Source of the DNA: an uncultured Porphyromonadaceae bacterium
Lineage (GTDB): Bacteria > Bacteroidota > Bacteroidia > Bacteroidales > Muribaculaceae
Reading direction: 5' to 3'
Length of the DNA stretch: 58,072 nucleotides
NCBI GenBank assembly: GCA_900548975.1
Contig: URMS01000018.1
Span: 1-58,072, forward strand
Made by a program: the position numbers and the translations under genes. Positions 7,840 to 15,753 of the stretch are shown piece after piece (within the stretch, counting starts at the first letter, position 1; every line of letters begins with the position of its first letter). The notes under the pieces were generated by a model. The model was not told where the DNA came from and searched no databases. It was given only the letters and a program-made list of their open reading frames with translations.

Positions 7840-8466
7840 TTATTCGAATAATTTTAAGTCTATCGATATTGAATCAGGCGCTGTCCTTTTTATATCCAGA
7901 GGTAGCGGATCCGGACCGATCATATATCGTCCGAAAGAATTCAGAGACGTATACAGACGTCCATCATGATCTCCTGCGCCTGCAAATATTTCACGCCATA
8001 TTGGTTTTTGCATATTAAACTCATCACTTAAAATCATTACAAACATCCATCTTTTACCGATAGGAGTAACGCCCCAATCTTTAAGCCTGAAAGGATACGA
8101 ACAGCCCGTTTTAATGGTCTCGATAGTATCTCCTTGTGCAAATTTCCATAATTGTTTCTGCATATCACTCTGAGAGTTCATGCTGGTCCTACCATCAGCC
8201 AAAAACATATAATCGTCTGGACATATCATTGAAAACTCAGATAGTTCCTCCGGTTTCAGCGATAAGATCACATGTACCATATCCTCTTCTCCTTCAAGAG
8301 GCGATGTCGCATATAAAACCACAAATGGCCACTCTTCCTTTTCCTTGATTTTAATAATCTTGTAATAAGGCCGTTCATCCCTTACATCTACCAAACAATT
8401 ACATTTTTTAGATATACAAGAACACCACAACACGCACATACCGCATAAAAACAAAATTTTTTTCAT
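7840..8466 (-). CDS. Lipoprotein-like gene directly behind rhs, probable immunity protein
   Basis: The 208-residue product starts with MKKILFLCGMCVLWCSC, a short signal ending in cysteines that could be a lipidation site. The soluble part is unrelated to anything I recognise. Its start codon lies four bases after the rhs stop, and it shares the AT-rich composition of the Rhs tip. In polymorphic-toxin loci the gene at this place normally encodes the cognate immunity protein, and an exported lipoprotein would fit a toxin acting in the periplasm. The role is inferred from position. Confidence 0.75.
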   Translation of the reverse strand: MKKILFLCGMCVLWCSCISKKCNCLVDVRDERPYYKIIKIKEKEEWPFVVLYATSPLEGEEDMVHVILSLKPEELSEFSMICPDDYMFLADGRTSMNSQSDMQKQLWKFAQGDTIETIKTGCSYPFRLKDWGVTPIGKRWMFVMILSDEFNMQKPIWREIFAGAGDHDGRLYTSLNSFGRYMIGPDPLPLDIKRTAPDSISIDLKLFE

Positions 8467-8470
8467 AAAA

Positions 8471-11400
8471 CTATTGTCTTATATCATCGTATCTAATTAA
8501 AGTTATCGGATTATCACCTACTGTCTTTATTAAAACAGTGTTAGCTTTTTTTATGTCGCTAACTCTTTTGCCATTTTTATCAAGCATAATTTCTTCAATA
8601 TCACCACTTTGGGGAGTCGCTCTATCATGTGCACGTTTATAAGCGTTATCATTATTATTTGCCGGCCCATGCGATTTCTTTTTCTTCATAGCTTCCTTCC
8701 CTCCTTCATATGATTCGGTGAATTCGTATAAAGTATCTGCGCCAGGTTTACCATAAGCCTCACTCATAGCCCTAAGGACAAGTGGATTAATTTCTTGTCG
8801 AGTTGTCACTGTATTATCATCCTTATCATAATAATTCCCCATAAAAGCACCTCCAAATAGAGCACGATTTGTTGAGGTAAATTTTACATCGTCTCCATGA
8901 AGATGAACATCAATCAATTCGTCATCAACAATTTCTTTAACTTTCTTTGCTTCTTTACTTAATGCTTCTGGAGTTTTTTCTTCATACGACAAATTACCCT
9001 CATCATCAATAGACAGAGCCAACGATTCGCCAACAGCCTTCTGAAGTTCTTGCAGTGTTTCTTTTGTTAATGTCCCTAATAACTTGGCCTTACAACCTGA
9101 AAAATCATAATACATTACAGGATTAGCGTTACAAAACACCAATGGAGAAAAGTCTAGAGTTTTAAAATCGATGGGATCAGACCGTTGCCAGAGAATTGTG
9201 GCGGGATGGTAGGCGCGGGCGTGGAAGTCGTAGGTGTTGAGGCCGTTGATGGGGTCGAATTCCTTGCCGCTGTATTTGTAGGGCTGGGCGTCGGGGGAGG
9301 TCTGGCGCAGGGGCAGCCCGTAGGGATAGTAGTCGGTGCGCTGTACCACGGCACCATGTTGGTCGACTACGGCGCGGTTGTTGCCCTGATAGTCGGTGAG
9401 ATAGAAGCAATAGCGGCCCTTGCTGTCGATATATCCGCCCGGAATCAATATGCGCTCTACGGCATTGTTCAGAAGAATCATCGGCCCGACGTAGTCGCGG
9501 CGGATCGTCCGCGCAGGAGTGCCGGCCACGAGGCTGCCCCCGACACCCCCGGATGCTGTCGCCGGTATGGTGTGAACCACACTCTGCCGAACACCTGCCG
9601 CGTCGTAGCTGTAGCCGGCAAGTCGTGCCAGGGCGCCTACCTTGACGCCGCCGATTATCCGAGGGCTATATATGGAAGATGGCATGTTATTGCGGTCGTA
9701 GCTGAAAACCATGCCGCGGTCGGGGTCGTAGCCGAGATTGCCGTTGGAGTCGTATTCGTACTCTTCTGCCGTACCGCCGCTCGCGAAATCGAGCGCGCCA
9801 TCGCCGACAACACCAACAGCACGGTCAGCGATTCCCCTGATATGATGCCCCGTATAGCTGTAATACAGATTGTCGACCAGTCTCTTGCTCGGCACCGTGA
9901 GTTTACCCGACACCGTGCCAAGGCCATAGCGGCTCACCCGCAGAGGATTGCCCATCTTGTCGTAGGTATACGAGGTGGAGTACAGCCCCGCCGTGGCTCC
10001 GTCATAGTCGGCGGCCGTAAGGCGGTTGAGAAGATCGTAGGTATAGCGGTACTCTTCGTCGCCGCCAAGGGCGCCGTTGTTCCATTTCCTCACGGATATA
10101 TTGCCCGACATGCACCCCTCGCGCTCATAGGTCAGATACTCGGAAAAGACGTCGGAGACAATGGAGGTGAGCCGGCCCTGGAGGTCGTACGTCATGGTGC
10201 GGGCAGTGCTCCCGGCCGTCTGCTCCGATACCTGCAGAAGCTCGTTGTAGGTGTTGCTCTGCAGGCACACATCGTCGCATTCCTCCAGCGAGTGGTACAC
10301 TGCCAGGGGGCGGTCCTTGTCGTCGTAGGTGTAGCGGAGGTCTTCGGTGAGGATATCCGAGACGCCTATCTGTGTCAGCCTGCGCTGCGTGAGCGGCCGG
10401 TCGGTGTAGGAGAATGTGCTGTAGGTGTGGTCGGTATAGCCCAGATGGTTGTCGGCATGGCGCTGCACCTCGTTGCCGTATATGTCGTAGTACACCGCTG
10501 TGAGCTTGCCCGATATCAGCGAGCCGGTGAGGCGCCCCGTGGCCGCGGTGTGGCGGCTGTCGGAATACGCGCACTCCTCATAGCCGAAATCGGAAGCGCG
10601 GTCCGCGGGTATGAAATCGTAGTTGTCGTAGTAGCTCACCGCGTCGGCGGCAAAGTAATCGTCGGGGAAGGCCGTATTGCCGTCGATGGCATAGCCTCCG
10701 ACGTCGCCGGTGCCGGTGAAGCGCGCCACATGGCTGTCGGCAAGCACGGCGGCGCCCTCATCCCCGGTCAGATTTATCTCGCCTGTGGCCACCTTCCGGC
10801 CGAGGCCGTCGGAGAAAGTGAAGGTCCACATCGAGTTCGCCCGCTGGTTGCCGTCCTGAGTCAGCGTCAGGCGGTTGAGGGCGTCGTAGCGGTAAATGGT
10901 CGCCTCGCGGCCGGGCTGCTTGAACAGCGTCACCTGCCCGAGGATATTTTTCTCGTAGTAATAGCAGTAACGGTCGACCACGTCGTCGGCCGTGCTCCAC
11001 GACATCTCCGCCTTCGACTCCGCGGCAAGCTCGTCCGACGCCAGCGGCGGGACGATATAGCGCAGGTCGCCGTAGCCGTCGTAGACATAGTAGGTGTCGG
11101 CATAATCCCCGCCCGTCACAAGCCGGCGCGAAAGCACTGTGCGGCCGTGAGGGTCGGCGAACTCTATGAGTGTGCGGCCGTCCTCGTCGACGGTTTTCCC
11201 GGCCAGAAGCATGCCGTCGGGCCACAGACCGCCGTTGACGAGCGAACCGTCGGCGCCGACTCCGAAACGGATGGCCCGGAAGGCGGCGCTGCTGTCGTTG
11301 ACATACTTCTTCAGCGTCACCGGCGACGATGCGAGCAACGCCCCGGGGCGTATCGTACCCTCGACGGTCTCTGCGGGCGAATTCTGATATATGGTGGTGC

Positions 11401-11737
11401 TGAAGGCGTGTGTGTCGCCGTAGAGCGCCGACGCGGCAGCAGCCACTTCTTCCGCACTCATGAAAGCGCCCGTGCCGACTACCGGCTGCCATGCGCGCAC
11501 CGAACGCCCGGCATCGTCGTACTCCTGTAGCGCCACAAGACTCTGCCCCGACGGCGTGATACCGCGCTGCACGGTCTCCACGGGGCGCCCCAGACCGTCG
11601 TAGTACACCACTTCGTCGACATAGCGCGTACGCTCTGCGTTCAGATACCGGCGGTGCACGCTGTAGTTGTCTGCGGCGGGGGCAGCCACCGCCAAAATGC
11701 AGAACAGTGCTGAAAGAAGCAACCGAAATAGCCTCAT
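8471..11737 (-). CDS. Rhs/YD-repeat polymorphic toxin, DUF6443 type
   Basis: The 1088-residue protein has a signal peptide (about 1-20) and an N-terminal DUF6443-like domain, with LNAERTRYVDEVVYYDGLGR and GITPSG. Many YD repeats follow, such as YRYDALNRLTL, YTYDLLNRLTA and YEYDSNGNLGYD. The core hallmark is at about 830-855 (GLNTYDFHARAYHPATILW, then QRSDPI). The GC content drops sharply there. The remaining 235 residues are a variable tip, with NRALFGGAFMGNYY, EFTESYEGG and YKRAHDRATPQSG. Related Bacteroidota tips, as I remember them, have HE at the place where this one reads YE (Y1004). Export of the core as a shell that delivers the tip is the known Rhs principle. The secretion route is not visible in this window. 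Confidence 0.9.
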   Translation of the reverse strand: MRLFRLLLSALFCILAVAAPAADNYSVHRRYLNAERTRYVDEVVYYDGLGRPVETVQRGITPSGQSLVALQEYDDAGRSVRAWQPVVGTGAFMSAEEVAAAASALYGDTHAFSTTIYQNSPAETVEGTIRPGALLASSPVTLKKYVNDSSAAFRAIRFGVGADGSLVNGGLWPDGMLLAGKTVDEDGRTLIEFADPHGRTVLSRRLVTGGDYADTYYVYDGYGDLRYIVPPLASDELAAESKAEMSWSTADDVVDRYCYYYEKNILGQVTLFKQPGREATIYRYDALNRLTLTQDGNQRANSMWTFTFSDGLGRKVATGEINLTGDEGAAVLADSHVARFTGTGDVGGYAIDGNTAFPDDYFAADAVSYYDNYDFIPADRASDFGYEECAYSDSRHTAATGRLTGSLISGKLTAVYYDIYGNEVQRHADNHLGYTDHTYSTFSYTDRPLTQRRLTQIGVSDILTEDLRYTYDDKDRPLAVYHSLEECDDVCLQSNTYNELLQVSEQTAGSTARTMTYDLQGRLTSIVSDVFSEYLTYEREGCMSGNISVRKWNNGALGGDEEYRYTYDLLNRLTAADYDGATAGLYSTSYTYDKMGNPLRVSRYGLGTVSGKLTVPSKRLVDNLYYSYTGHHIRGIADRAVGVVGDGALDFASGGTAEEYEYDSNGNLGYDPDRGMVFSYDRNNMPSSIYSPRIIGGVKVGALARLAGYSYDAAGVRQSVVHTIPATASGGVGGSLVAGTPARTIRRDYVGPMILLNNAVERILIPGGYIDSKGRYCFYLTDYQGNNRAVVDQHGAVVQRTDYYPYGLPLRQTSPDAQPYKYSGKEFDPINGLNTYDFHARAYHPATILWQRSDPIDFKTLDFSPLVFCNANPVMYYDFSGCKAKLLGTLTKETLQELQKAVGESLALSIDDEGNLSYEEKTPEALSKEAKKVKEIVDDELIDVHLHGDDVKFTSTNRALFGGAFMGNYYDKDDNTVTTRQEINPLVLRAMSEAYGKPGADTLYEFTESYEGGKEAMKKKKSHGPANNNDNAYKRAHDRATPQSGDIEEIMLDKNGKRVSDIKKANTVLIKTVGDNPITLIRYDDIRQ
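9903..10013 (-). repeat. Rhs-core segment duplicated at 7580-7690
   Basis: This is the in-place copy of the duplicated stretch, encoding ADYDGATAGLYSTSYTYDKM and onward to GTVSGK in the YD-repeat region. See the displaced copy at 7580-7690. Confidence 0.9.
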
Positions 11738-11814
11738 GGCATCGAGGATTAAGGATTAAGGTTTACACCGCAAATATAGACAAAACCATCAACAAAAACT
11801 AATTTTTCGCTAAA

Positions 11815-11963
11815 TTTAGTTAGGGAATCAGGAGATTAGGAAATTAGGAGATTAGGAGAGAAGGAAATTAGGAGGAGAGGAGGATAAGGAGTTAGGAATT
11901 AGAAGTTAGGAGTTACAAGTTGGGGCGAGGAAACTTCTAACCTGTAACTTGTAACTCCTAACT
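11815..11963. repeat. Purine-rich minisatellite with an 18-bp inverted repeat
   Basis: The 327-base gap between rhs and trpS holds imperfect copies of AGGA(G/A)ATTAGGAAATTAGG for about 100 bases. It ends in a hairpin whose 18-base arms (11904-11921 and 11946-11963) are perfect complements around a 24-base loop. Similar purine-rich sequence lies at 23596-23690. The hairpin could end transcripts, but it lacks a clean T-run. It is not CRISPR, because there is no constant repeat and spacer pattern. Confidence 0.6.
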
Positions 11964-12010
11964 AAAGACCCTTTATTCACTTCTTTCACTTTTTCACCCC
12001 GAATCAACCG

Positions 12011-12042
12011 TTGTAACTTAACGCATGTTTTTGTAATTTTGC
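12011..12042 (+). promoter_or_regulatory. Promoter of the trpS-rpoN operon
   Basis: TTG at 12011-12013 and TAATTTTGC at 12034-12042, with 20 bases between them, form a good Bacteroidota -33/-7 pair. The ATG of trpS follows 23 bases after the -7 box. Confidence 0.75.
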
Positions 12043-12064
12043 GGTCTGATAATACTCTGAATAT

Positions 12065-13144
12065 ATGAACGAGAAAAAAGAAATAATACTGAGCGGCATC
12101 CGCTCTACCGGCAACCTTCATCTGGGCAACTATTTCGGTGCCCTCAAGAAGTTCGTAGCCCTGCAGGGCGACTACGACTGTAACTTCTTCATAGCCGACC
12201 TCCACGCACTCACCACCAACCCCGACCCCGACCAGCTCCATGCCAACGTCAAGAGCATACTGGCCGAATATCTCGCCGCGGGCATCGACCCCGAGAAAGC
12301 CACCATATTCGTGCAGAGCGACGTGCCCGAAATCTCCGAGATGTATCTGCTCATGAACATGCATGTGGGCATAGGCGAACTCATGCGCACCACATCGTTC
12401 AAGGACAAGGCCCGCAAGTGCCTCGGCATCAAAGCCGCTGCCGACGGAGCCGACGACGACGAAGCCTTCGAGAAAGAAATCATCGGCGCCGACACCAACA
12501 AGCGCGTCAATGCCGGTCTTCTCACCTACCCCACCCTCATGGCCTGCGACATCCTCATTCAGAAGGCCACCAAGGTGCCCGTAGGCAAGGATCAGCTGCA
12601 GCATCTCGAGCTCACCCGCCGCTTCGCACGCCGCTTCAACAGCTTCTACGGCGTCGATTTCTTCCCCGAGCCCACCGACTTCGATCTCACCGGCGGCAAG
12701 CCCGTGAAAGTGCCCGGCCTCGACGGCTCCGGCAAGATGGGCAAGAGCGAAGGCAACTGCATATACCTCATCGACGAGCCGAAAGCGCTCCGCAAAAAGG
12801 TGATGCGTGCCGTGACCGACGAAGGCCCTCAGACACCGAACTCGCCCATGAGCGAACCGGTGGCAAACCTTTTCTCGCTTCTCGAGCTCACATCAAAACC
12901 CGAAATCGTAGCCCAGTTCCGCGACGCCTACGCCGACTGCTCCATACGCTACGGCGACCTCAAGAAGCAGCTTGCCGAAGACATTCTCGCCATTACCACT
13001 CCTATCCGCGAACGCGTCAATGATATCCTCGCCGACGAGGCCTACATATCGCGCGTGGTACGCCAGGGTGCCGAGAAAGCCCGCGCCCGCGCCTCGCAGA
13101 CCCTTGCCGAGATGCGCTCCATAATGGGTATCCGCAAGTTCTGA
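12065..13144 (+). CDS. trpS: Tryptophanyl-tRNA synthetase
   Basis: The 359-residue class I synthetase charges tRNA-Trp in the cytoplasm. The HIGH-like motif is TGNLHLGNY (15-23) and the KMSKS-like motif is KMGKS (224-228). LIQKATKVPVGKDQLQHLEL and VPGLDGSGKMGKS are typical of bacterial TrpS. It is the first gene of a dense operon. The rpoN start lies 11 bases after its stop. Confidence 0.97.
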   Translation: MNEKKEIILSGIRSTGNLHLGNYFGALKKFVALQGDYDCNFFIADLHALTTNPDPDQLHANVKSILAEYLAAGIDPEKATIFVQSDVPEISEMYLLMNMHVGIGELMRTTSFKDKARKCLGIKAAADGADDDEAFEKEIIGADTNKRVNAGLLTYPTLMACDILIQKATKVPVGKDQLQHLELTRRFARRFNSFYGVDFFPEPTDFDLTGGKPVKVPGLDGSGKMGKSEGNCIYLIDEPKALRKKVMRAVTDEGPQTPNSPMSEPVANLFSLLELTSKPEIVAQFRDAYADCSIRYGDLKKQLAEDILAITTPIRERVNDILADEAYISRVVRQGAEKARARASQTLAEMRSIMGIRKF

Positions 13145-13155
13145 CCCCTTACGCC

Positions 13156-14613
13156 ATGGCTTCGGGCAAGGAACAGCTCCGCATGGAGCAGCAGCAACGC
13201 CTTCAGCAGCGTCTCAACATCCACAATGTGGTGCTGGGACGCATGCTCGAGATGTCCGCGCCCGAATTCGAGGAGGAAGTGAACCGTCAGCTCGACGACA
13301 ATCCCGCCCTCGAACTGATCGACGACAGCGCGCCTGCCGACATCGCCGAAAACGATTTCGACGAGACCGCCGAACAGCTGCAGATGGCCGACTATGCCGA
13401 TGCCGACGACATACCCGCCTACCGGCTCGATCCGCGCAACAGCAGCCCCGACGATGCGGCCGTCGACGCCGTATCGCTCGCTGTCGACGATTCGGAGTCG
13501 GCCTTCGAGATACTGCTGCGCCGCCTGGCCTCCGAAAGCGATCTCGACGAGACCGGCCTCAGGATAGGCAGCTACATAATCGGCAACCTCGACTCCAACG
13601 GCTACCTCACCCGCCCCCTTGCCGATATCGCCGATGACATGGCCGTGGCCGAAGGCATAGATCCCACCCGTGCCCAGATGACACAGGCCTTCGCCGCCGT
13701 GCGCCGTCTCGACCCCGCCGGCATAGGCGCCGTCGACCTGCGCGACTGCCTGCTGCTGCAGCTCGACCGCCGCAAACCATCGCCCGCAGCCGACATGGCG
13801 CGCCGTATCGTCGACGAGCACTTCGACATGTTCTCCAAGAAGCACTACGACCGCCTGGCCGCCGCTCTGGACACCGACATGGACACGCTCGGCGAAGCCC
13901 TTGACCTAATCCTCACCCTCAACCCGCGGCCCGGAGCAGCACTGGCCGAAAGCGGTTCGGCCACACGCGCCCGGCACATCACCCCCGACTTCATCCTCGA
14001 CTACGACCACTCCGACGACACCATGACCGTGCACCTGGCCGGCCGACGCACCCGTCTGGGCATCGAGGACAGTTTCAACGTCGACCCCAAGAGCGGCACA
14101 TCCGATGCGGCCAGGGCATTCATCCGCAGCAAGCGCGACGAAGCCGCCGGGTTCATACGTCTGGCCGAGCTCCGCGCCGACACCCTCACCGTCATAGCCC
14201 GCGCCATAGCATCGATACAGCGCGATTTCTTCGCCACCGGCGACCGCACCCTCCTGCGGCCCATGATCCTCAGGGATGTGGCCGAGGTAACGGGACTCGA
14301 CCTCTCGGTGATATCGCGTGCCGTGGCCGGCAAATACATCCTCACACCGCACGGCATGTACCCGCTGAAGTTCTTCTTCAGCGAGCATCCCAAGGACGAG
14401 GCCGGACCCTCGTCGCACCTCATCGCCGAAACCATAAGGCAGATGATCGAATCTGAAAACAAGAAGAACCCTCTCAGCGACCAGGCGATTATGGACGCTC
14501 TCGTCGCAGGAGGTTTCGACATAGCGCGCCGCACGGTGGCAAAATATCGCGAACGCCTCGGCTTCCCCGTGGCACGACTGCGCAAAACATACCGAAACGA
14601 TGGACAACAATAG
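13156..14613 (+). CDS. rpoN: RNA polymerase sigma-54 factor
   Basis: The 485-residue protein directs RNA polymerase to -24/-12 promoters, which need an activator such as the regulator at 212. The Gln-rich region I with QQQQRLQQRLNIHNVVLG, the acidic linker, the core-binding domain with DLRDCLLLQL and the RpoN box ARRTVAKYRE (457-466) are all present. The length is normal. Its 3' end overlaps the next gene by 14 bases. Confidence 0.97.
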   Translation: MASGKEQLRMEQQQRLQQRLNIHNVVLGRMLEMSAPEFEEEVNRQLDDNPALELIDDSAPADIAENDFDETAEQLQMADYADADDIPAYRLDPRNSSPDDAAVDAVSLAVDDSESAFEILLRRLASESDLDETGLRIGSYIIGNLDSNGYLTRPLADIADDMAVAEGIDPTRAQMTQAFAAVRRLDPAGIGAVDLRDCLLLQLDRRKPSPAADMARRIVDEHFDMFSKKHYDRLAAALDTDMDTLGEALDLILTLNPRPGAALAESGSATRARHITPDFILDYDHSDDTMTVHLAGRRTRLGIEDSFNVDPKSGTSDAARAFIRSKRDEAAGFIRLAELRADTLTVIARAIASIQRDFFATGDRTLLRPMILRDVAEVTGLDLSVISRAVAGKYILTPHGMYPLKFFFSEHPKDEAGPSSHLIAETIRQMIESENKKNPLSDQAIMDALVAGGFDIARRTVAKYRERLGFPVARLRKTYRNDGQQ

Positions 14614-15244
14614 CAAACGAACACCGGCCCGCGTGGCCGCACACGTCATAAGCGACGTTTTCTCTCCTATGCTCGTGCCGAGCTATGCCATGATAGCGGC
14701 CCTCACCCTCACGCCGATGAATCTGCTGCCGACCTCGCCCAAAGTATGGTCGACAGGCGGAGTATTCTTTATCACCGCCATCATACCCATGCTGTTCATC
14801 CTCATGCTCATACGCATGGGGCGCGTCAGCGATACCGCCATCACCGACCGCAACGAGCGCACCGCCCCCTTCTGCGCCACCATACTGTGCTACATCGGCG
14901 CGGCATTCTTCGTGCGCTATCTCCGCGCTCCCTACTGGATACAGAACTTCTACCTCGCCGCCGCAATGGTATCGGCCATATCGCTGCTGATAACGCACTG
15001 GTGGAAGATAAGCGCCCACACAGGCGCCATGGGAGGCTTCGCCGGCATCATATTCTGGATGGCGCAGCAGGGCCTCATGGTGTCGGCGCCCCTGATATGG
15101 ATCAGCGTGGCCGTACTGCTGCTCGGCCTGGTGGCATGGGCGCGCCTCTATCTCGACAAGCACACCGTACTGCAGACACTCGCTGGCGCCGTCCTCGGCT
15201 TCGGTACCGAACTAATATTCCTCAATATAACTCCAAAATTCTAA
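14600..15244 (+). CDS. PAP2-family membrane phosphatase-like protein
   Basis: The 214-residue integral membrane protein has about five hydrophobic segments. HWWKISAHTGAMGG and ARLYLDKHTVLQTLAGAVLG correspond to the C-terminal motifs of the PAP2 family, with a catalytic-type His in each. A lipid-phosphate substrate such as undecaprenyl or phosphatidic phosphates is the usual guess. It overlaps rpoN by 14 bases and ends two bases before purE, so it is cotranscribed. The substrate is unknown. Confidence 0.8.
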   Translation: MDNNSKRTPARVAAHVISDVFSPMLVPSYAMIAALTLTPMNLLPTSPKVWSTGGVFFITAIIPMLFILMLIRMGRVSDTAITDRNERTAPFCATILCYIGAAFFVRYLRAPYWIQNFYLAAAMVSAISLLITHWWKISAHTGAMGGFAGIIFWMAQQGLMVSAPLIWISVAVLLLGLVAWARLYLDKHTVLQTLAGAVLGFGTELIFLNITPKF

Positions 15245-15246
15245 CT

Positions 15247-15753
15247 ATGACTCCTACAGTCAGCATCATAATGGGCAGCACATCCGATCTGCCCGTACTC
15301 CGCAAAAGCGCCGACTTTCTCGAACAGATGCAGGTGCCCTTCGAAATGCACGCCCTGAGCGCACACCGCACCCCTGCCGCTGTCGAACAGTACGCCACCT
15401 CGGCCGCCGGCCGGGGCGTAAAGGTAATCATCGCCGCCGCCGGCATGGCCGCCGCTCTGCCCGGCGTCATTGCAGCCCTCACCGAGCTACCTGTCATAGG
15501 TCTGCCCATAGCGTCGACCCTCGACGGTGTCGACGCCCTCCTTTCCATCATCCAGATGCCTCCGGGCATACCCACCGCCACCGTGGGCATAGGCGCAGGC
15601 CTCAACGCCGCCGTGCTGGCAGTGCGCATACTGGCCCTCTCCGATCCCGACCTCGCCGCCCGATACAAGGAATACTGCGCATCGCTGTCGGCGAAAGTGG
15701 AACGCGCCGACGCCGAACTTGCCGGTATCGACGAATACAAATTCAAATGCTGA
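15247..15753 (+). CDS. purE: N5-carboxyaminoimidazole ribonucleotide mutase
   Basis: The 168-residue class I PurE converts N5-CAIR to CAIR in purine synthesis. IMGSTSDLPVL near the N-terminus and the catalytic-region motif SAHRTP are present, followed by the Ala- and Gly-rich segment IIAAAGMAAALPGVIAALT. A larger frame runs through in another phase and is a shadow. The start ATG is two bases after the preceding stop, and the stop is directly followed by the ispG ATG. Confidence 0.95.
   Translation: MTPTVSIIMGSTSDLPVLRKSADFLEQMQVPFEMHALSAHRTPAAVEQYATSAAGRGVKVIIAAAGMAAALPGVIAALTELPVIGLPIASTLDGVDALLSIIQMPPGIPTATVGIGAGLNAAVLAVRILALSDPDLAARYKEYCASLSAKVERADAELAGIDEYKFKC

Larger units (their letters stand above)
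5950..9180. other. AT-rich cassette holding the Rhs tip and its partner genes
   Basis: From about 9180, inside the Rhs gene directly after the DPI of its core hallmark, down to about 5950, the DNA is markedly AT-rich. The Rhs core (9180-11737) and the rest of the window are GC-rich. The only GC-rich island within is the displaced core copy at 7580-7690. This is the usual sign of exchange of toxin tip and immunity cassettes in polymorphic-toxin loci. Confidence 0.65.

Noticed and set aside
9185..11530. Long open frame (781 codons) on the plus strand across the rhs gene
   Set aside because: It is the antisense shadow of the GC-rich Rhs coding sequence. The product is low-complexity Val/Gly/Ala/His-rich with no domain, while the minus strand gives a clear YD-repeat protein.
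11815..11963. Possible CRISPR array
   Set aside because: Repeats are degenerate purine-rich tracts with no constant repeat length, no spacers and no cas genes nearby.
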